Assembly: GCA_938084085.1 (NCBI GenBank)
Contig: CALKDV010000457.1
Location: 1-9,609 of the forward strand
DNA from: an uncultured Nannocystaceae bacterium
GTDB lineage: Bacteria; Myxococcota_A; Polyangia; Nannocystales; Nannocystaceae
Reading direction: 5' to 3'
DNA: 9,609 nt
In this document: positions 6,023-9,609 of the stretch, piece after piece
How positions within the stretch are numbered: the first letter of the stretch is position 1
How the letters are laid out: each line of letters opens with the position of its first letter
Translations under genes and position numbers: made by a program
The notes under the pieces: generated by a model
Seen by the model: the letters and a program-made list of their open reading frames with translations, nothing else
Told to the model about the DNA's origin: nothing
Databases searched by the model: none

Positions 6023-7513
6023 CTATTCGGCAGCGTCGCTGTCGCCGTCGCTGGTCTCTTCTTCATCATCGCCAGCCTCTTCGGCTTCGCGAGCGAGACG
6101 CTCGAGTTCAAGCAGGCGAGCACGCTCTGCCTTGGCCTGCTCCTCCTCGATTCGCGCGAGCTCTTTCATTTTCTTCTCCAGCTCTTCCATCTGACGGAAT
6201 GCTGCAAACGCCTCATCAATGATGATCACGCGGAGCTTCGCGTCAGCGACGAGCTTCTTCTCCTCGTCAAGGTTACGACCTCGACGTGCGGACTTCGCCA
6301 TGGACTTCGTGTCCACGTCTTTGCACGCCTTGCCCGCTGCTACCGTGCAGAACTTATTGAAGTGGGCCTGTGCAGTTTTGAACAGCTGCTCGATCTTCAC
6401 CTGATCGACGCCGTCTTCAGACACCTTGTGCTCTTGGTACAGCACCCCGAGGTTCCACCACGGGCGCGGATCTGTGTTGTCCAATCCGATCGCTGTGTTG
6501 TAAGTCGCCTCCGCGTCCGCATACTTCTTCAGCCCGCGTTGAGCTACACCCATGGCAATCTGTGCTTCCAGGTCACGTTTCACCCGTGGCGCCTGCATCG
6601 CGATGGACAGGCTCTTCTCTGCGGTCGCGTAGTCACGGAAGCGGATGGAGATGAACGCGATGTTCAGGTTCGCGTCGACGTGATTCGGCTCCACCTCAAC
6701 CGCCCGTTTGAACGCACGAAGAGCATCCACTTGGTTGTCCTCTTGCATCAACAACAGACCCTTCAAGTTGAAGATCTCAGAGCTGGTCGTGCCCTCCTTC
6801 TTCAGAACCTGAAGCGCCTGCGCAACAACGAGGTTGGAGAGAAGCAGGTACGATTTATCCTTGAGACGACCGCGATCGTAGTACAGGCGCGCGAGGTTCT
6901 CGTAGGCCATCTTGTTCGAGGTGTCGACGGCCAGAATATTTTGAATATTCTTGAGTGCCGACTCAAACTCAGCCACGTCGAGGCTCTCCGCATAGGTGTC
7001 ACGCTTCGCCGCAGCGAGATTGTTGCGCGCCTCGAATGCCTTCGTTGGATCTGCGTCAACCGCCTTATCGAACCAATCGAGCGCCGCAGCATGCTCGCCT
7101 CGGTTCCAAAGCAAGACCCCGAGGTTGTTCATGGCCGGCATGTATTTCTTACTGGCCAGCGCCTGGTACGACTTCTCGGCAGACGCTGGGTCGCCGCAGC
7201 GCTCTTGCAACGCCGCAGCGTTGAACTCCGCGAGGATCATTTGGTCGCCAAACTGCTTATAGAGTTTTTTGAACTGCCCGACGTACTTGGTGCAGTCCTC
7301 CGGCGACGGCTCCGCGCCTTCGGGCACGGCCGCGGCGTACTTGGCCGCAACCTTATCGAACTCGGCCTTCGCCTTCACGGTCGGGACCTCTCGCGTGCCC
7401 GTCACGCTCCCCTTCGCCCCCGGCTTGGTCGTTGCCTTTTCTCCGCCCTTCTTGCAGGCGGATACGGACGCAGCGAGCGCCATCACTGTAAGTAAATGAG
7501 TAAGTTTGCTCAT
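6023..7513 (-). CDS. gltE: GltE-like TPR lipoprotein (496 aa)
   Basis: The ATG at 7513 has a strong GAGGAG eight bases upstream and opens a lipoprotein signal: MSK, a hydrophobic core, then ASVSAC with the lipidated Cys at 20. The GTG at 7549 is rejected for that reason. After a Lys/Gly-rich linker (21-50) come TPR helices at about 88-124, 125-158 (NNLGVLLWNRGEHAAALDWF), 159-200, 243-277, 278-311, 314-348 and 349-390. The end is a charged helix or coiled coil (436-480) with an acidic tail. The gene starts 32 bp after the GltD-like stop, so the two are cotranscribed. NCBI-style annotation names such proteins 'adventurous gliding motility TPR repeat lipoprotein GltE' (AglT); NfsE is the sporulation counterpart. 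It would be a membrane-anchored periplasmic scaffold of the Glt/Nfs complex. The TPR lipoprotein call is firm; the exact family name is likely. Confidence 0.85.
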   Translation of the reverse strand: MSKLTHLLTVMALAASVSACKKGGEKATTKPGAKGSVTGTREVPTVKAKAEFDKVAAKYAAAVPEGAEPSPEDCTKYVGQFKKLYKQFGDQMILAEFNAAALQERCGDPASAEKSYQALASKKYMPAMNNLGVLLWNRGEHAAALDWFDKAVDADPTKAFEARNNLAAAKRDTYAESLDVAEFESALKNIQNILAVDTSNKMAYENLARLYYDRGRLKDKSYLLLSNLVVAQALQVLKKEGTTSSEIFNLKGLLLMQEDNQVDALRAFKRAVEVEPNHVDANLNIAFISIRFRDYATAEKSLSIAMQAPRVKRDLEAQIAMGVAQRGLKKYADAEATYNTAIGLDNTDPRPWWNLGVLYQEHKVSEDGVDQVKIEQLFKTAQAHFNKFCTVAAGKACKDVDTKSMAKSARRGRNLDEEKKLVADAKLRVIIIDEAFAAFRQMEELEKKMKELARIEEEQAKAERARLLELERLAREAEEAGDDEEETSDGDSDAAE

Positions 7514-7545
7514 GTGCTTTGCTCCTCGTGTCAAGGCTATCGGCT

Positions 7546-9609
7546 TCACTGGGTGCCTCCAGACACTTTCTTGGGATCCGCGGTGCTCTCGCCCTTCGTC
7601 TCCTCGTCGGCCTTCTTATTTTGTTTCACACGGTTTCGCTTCACGCCCTCCGTGGAGGTCATGACGCCCACGGTCGCGATTCGGCTCGCAGTGTAGGTGG
7701 ACTCACCAAACTGCTCATTGGTCGCCGGAAACTTCTCGGCATCTCGCTGCTGCATCTCTTCCTCGCACAAACGCGAGAAGGTGTTGAAGAACTGGAATTC
7801 GGTCGAGCGACCGATGCAGTAATCGAACGCCTCCACGGCTTGCTTCTCCAAGGGCCCGGCGAAGTCGGCCATCGAGTCGCAGTACGCGTAATACTGATCC
7901 TCCGTCTTGAACGAGCGCGGAACTTCAGCCCGGTACAGCTCGTCAGCGAAGTTCTGGCTCAACAGCGCGGTGCGGGCGCTGGATGCGAGAATCCAGTACG
8001 GCGATCCGGTAGCCTTCACCTTCGCGTACTGCTCGGTGAGGGACAGCAGACTCTTACGCTTTTTGTCGAAGTACTCGCCGAAACGCTTCTTCGAATCCGC
8101 GGCCGTCTTAACCTGCTGCTCGTACTCCTCGGCCCACTCCTTGATGGGAGAGTCTTTCTTGTACTCCTCGACGTTAAAATCGAGCCCCGTTGGCATCGTG
8201 GTACCAAGATAGTCCTCGTACTCTTGGTCTGCGATGTACACGAGCGCGGCGCCCCACGCGTTCTTGAACGCTTCCACCCGCTGGATCTCGCCTGCGGGAA
8301 TCTTCGGTGACTTCCGCGCGATGCCTGCGACCTTCTTGAAGCGTTTTTGAGCTCCAGCCGCGAGCTTTTTGTCGCGCTCGTGAATCGTAATCACGCCCTG
8401 CGTCGCGCTTCCGCACCGCTTGGGCGGAATGTACTTCTTCTTCTTCTTCTTGCTGTCTTCCTCGTCGTCTTTTCCAGCTTCCCTCTTTTTACGACGCTTC
8501 TCAGCCTCTTCCGCGCGCTTGAGCTTCGCTTCCATGCGCTTCTTCTTCTCGATCTCTTCGGCGGCCGACAACGCGCGCTGCCGTTTGACCGACAAGCAGC
8601 TGTCGTAGAGGAGGTCCTCTTTGCACGAGCGCTTCCAATCGATGATGGCGATTTCAGCCTCCGCCACCGCGGCCCGATCTTTCCCTCCGCGGGTACCGTA
8701 GACCTTCAGATACTCGAGCGCGTGCGCCCGCTGCTCGTCCTCATTGTCGATGAGGGCGTGCTTGGACCAGAAGATCCGCGCCGCACGATCCACGTCTTTC
8801 TTCTTGTAGATGGCCTCGTATTTTTTGAGGTTGGCGTCCGCACGCTCTTCGTTGCCCAGCCCAAGCTGGAACAGGTACGCGTTCTGTAACGCGTCAGCGC
8901 TTCGCTTGTCCTTCGGGTACTTCTCTGAGAACTGCTCGTAGCGCGTCGCTGCTTGGTCGTAGTAGGCGATCGCCTGGTATGACCCTCCGAGGAAGTACAG
9001 CGACTCCTTCGCGTGTTTGCTCTCCGGGAACAGCTCGAGGAGCGTCTTACGAACCTTGATCGAGTTACCGACCTTGTAGGCTGCGTCGAGACACTCCGCG
9101 GAGTTCCACAACAAGGTGTCCGCCTTGGGGTGATCCTCAAAGTCGTTGAACACGGTCAGGAACTGGTCGGCACACTTGGCGAAACCATCCGCTTCACCGC
9201 CCTCTTCGCCTTCCACAAACCGCTTGCCGGAGTCTTGGTACGCCATCGCTTTTTTCCAGCCGATGCCCATGAGCAGCGTCGGGACTGCTTCGCGAATTTG
9301 CTCAGCCTCGGGGTGCTTCCACACCTGCATGGTGGGAAAGCGGTTGCACCACTCCTCAAGCTCAGCGGATGCCGCGAGCGACTGCTCGGGGAGGTTGTCC
9401 TTGTTGGTCCAGCTGATCGTCAGGAGGTCCAAGAACATCTCCGACGACCAGGCTGCGTAGATAGATCCGTCGAACTTCTCCAAGAGCTCGATCAGCTCAT
9501 TCGGCAAGTCAGCCTCCATGAAGCTCTTGACTGTCACAGAGATTTCATCAGGGTCCTGGGCTTCACCAAGTGCTGTTTGGACAACCTGGTCGATAACAGA
9601 TCTTCGATG
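7546..9609 (-). CDS. gltD: GltD-like TPR protein, 5' end missing; upstream frame is clathrin-like
   Basis: The frame is open from the stop at 7546 to the right edge, 687 visible codons. A GTG at 9537 is the first possible start but lies inside foreign-looking sequence and has no convincing binding site, so the true start is not visible. Numbering from that GTG, residues 110-250 are TPR-like (LYFLGGSYQAIAYYDQAATR). Residues 325-375 are highly charged with poly-Lys ending in YIPPKRCG. The C-terminal part, about 505-605, has a pattern I associate with GltD (AgnA): SPYWILASSAR, FADELYRAEVP, QAVEAFDYCIGRSTE and FNTFSRLCEEE. GltD is a large periplasmic TPR protein of the Glt complex. The bacterial part begins near residue 22; the normal N-terminus and signal peptide are absent. 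It is followed 32 bp later by the GltE-like gene in the same order as in M. xanthus. Coding is certain, the family probable. Confidence 0.8.
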   Translation of the reverse strand, partial: HRRSVIDQVVQTALGEAQDPDEISVTVKSFMEADLPNELIELLEKFDGSIYAAWSSEMFLDLLTISWTNKDNLPEQSLAASAELEEWCNRFPTMQVWKHPEAEQIREAVPTLLMGIGWKKAMAYQDSGKRFVEGEEGGEADGFAKCADQFLTVFNDFEDHPKADTLLWNSAECLDAAYKVGNSIKVRKTLLELFPESKHAKESLYFLGGSYQAIAYYDQAATRYEQFSEKYPKDKRSADALQNAYLFQLGLGNEERADANLKKYEAIYKKKDVDRAARIFWSKHALIDNEDEQRAHALEYLKVYGTRGGKDRAAVAEAEIAIIDWKRSCKEDLLYDSCLSVKRQRALSAAEEIEKKKRMEAKLKRAEEAEKRRKKREAGKDDEEDSKKKKKKYIPPKRCGSATQGVITIHERDKKLAAGAQKRFKKVAGIARKSPKIPAGEIQRVEAFKNAWGAALVYIADQEYEDYLGTTMPTGLDFNVEEYKKDSPIKEWAEEYEQQVKTAADSKKRFGEYFDKKRKSLLSLTEQYAKVKATGSPYWILASSARTALLSQNFADELYRAEVPRSFKTEDQYYAYCDSMADFAGPLEKQAVEAFDYCIGRSTEFQFFNTFSRLCEEEMQQRDAEKFPATNEQFGESTYTASRIATVGVMTSTEGVKRNRVKQNKKADEETKGESTADPKKVSGGTQ
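9475..9609 (-). other. Eukaryotic clathrin heavy chain-like segment (45 codons) at the contig edge
   Basis: The minus-strand frame from the edge reads RRSVIDQVVQTALGEAQDPD, then EISVTVKSFMEADLPNELIE and LLEK. It matches the clathrin heavy chain leg repeat that I recall from animals (IDQVVQTAL, QDPEEVSVTVKAFM, ADLPNELIELLEK) at about four of five positions, with no gaps. After LLEK at 9475 the similarity stops and bacterial GltD-like sequence continues in frame. Third codon positions in the first 24 codons (9538-9609) are only 8 of 24 G or C, and 9541-9609 is about 49% GC, lower than the neighbouring genes; the next 21 codons are GC-rich at third positions, so the exact junction by composition is unclear. 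This is most likely a chimeric join; a transferred and fused exon is the alternative. Confidence 0.85.

Noticed and set aside
6362..7495. Plus-strand open frame of 377 codons opposite the GltE-like gene
   Set aside because: It is an antisense shadow, typical of high-GC coding DNA. The minus-strand protein is clearly a TPR lipoprotein.
8430..8462. TTC/CTT microsatellite-like run
   Set aside because: It is explained by the poly-Lys and charged coding region of the GltD-like protein; no independent repeat or regulatory role is supported.
7519..8889. Plus-strand open frames opposite the GltD-like gene, with hydrophobic Leu/Phe runs
   Set aside because: The Phe/Leu-rich stretches are the complement of Lys/Glu-rich coding sequence (poly-Lys near 8430-8460), not membrane proteins.

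Overview
The window looks like a chromosomal piece of a high-GC myxobacterium-like bacterium (Myxococcota or Bradymonadota, the old Deltaproteobacteria). All six bacterial genes that I can support lie on the minus strand. The protein types fit this group: TPR lipoproteins, an FHA-TM-TonB-like protein with an AgmX/PglI-type C-terminus, and small secreted proteins. Together they resemble the Glt (gliding motility) and Nfs (spore-coat assembly) envelope machineries of Myxococcus xanthus. Family assignments come from recognition, not from a search.

In transcription order (right to left) the window holds: a GltD-like TPR protein (7546-9609, 5' end outside or disrupted); a GltE-like TPR lipoprotein 32 bp downstream (6023-7513); a stem-loop 35 nt after its stop; two related small exported proteins (5437-5736 and 4883-5179); a GltG-like protein with FHA, three TM segments and a TonB-type C-terminus (2668-4770); a second TPR lipoprotein (1406-2308) behind a candidate promoter; and the first 290 codons of a TPR-like protein (1-870) that runs off the left edge. 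Two gaps over 300 bp (871-1405 and 2309-2667) carry promoters and inverted repeats but no convincing gene.

In the known machines, the TPR lipoproteins, small exported proteins and the TonB-like protein form an envelope-spanning complex. It is powered by a TolQR-type AglRQS proton channel, which is not in this window. GltG would reach from the cytoplasm (FHA) through the inner membrane into the periplasm (TonB-like domain).

The most striking signal is at the right edge. The last 45 codons (9475-9609) of the open frame entering the GltD-like gene closely match the leg region of eukaryotic clathrin heavy chain, not a bacterial motility protein. The match stops abruptly and the frame continues directly into bacterial sequence. 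A chimeric assembly or chimeric molecule is the likeliest cause. An in-frame gene fusion after transfer from a eukaryote would be remarkable and can be tested.
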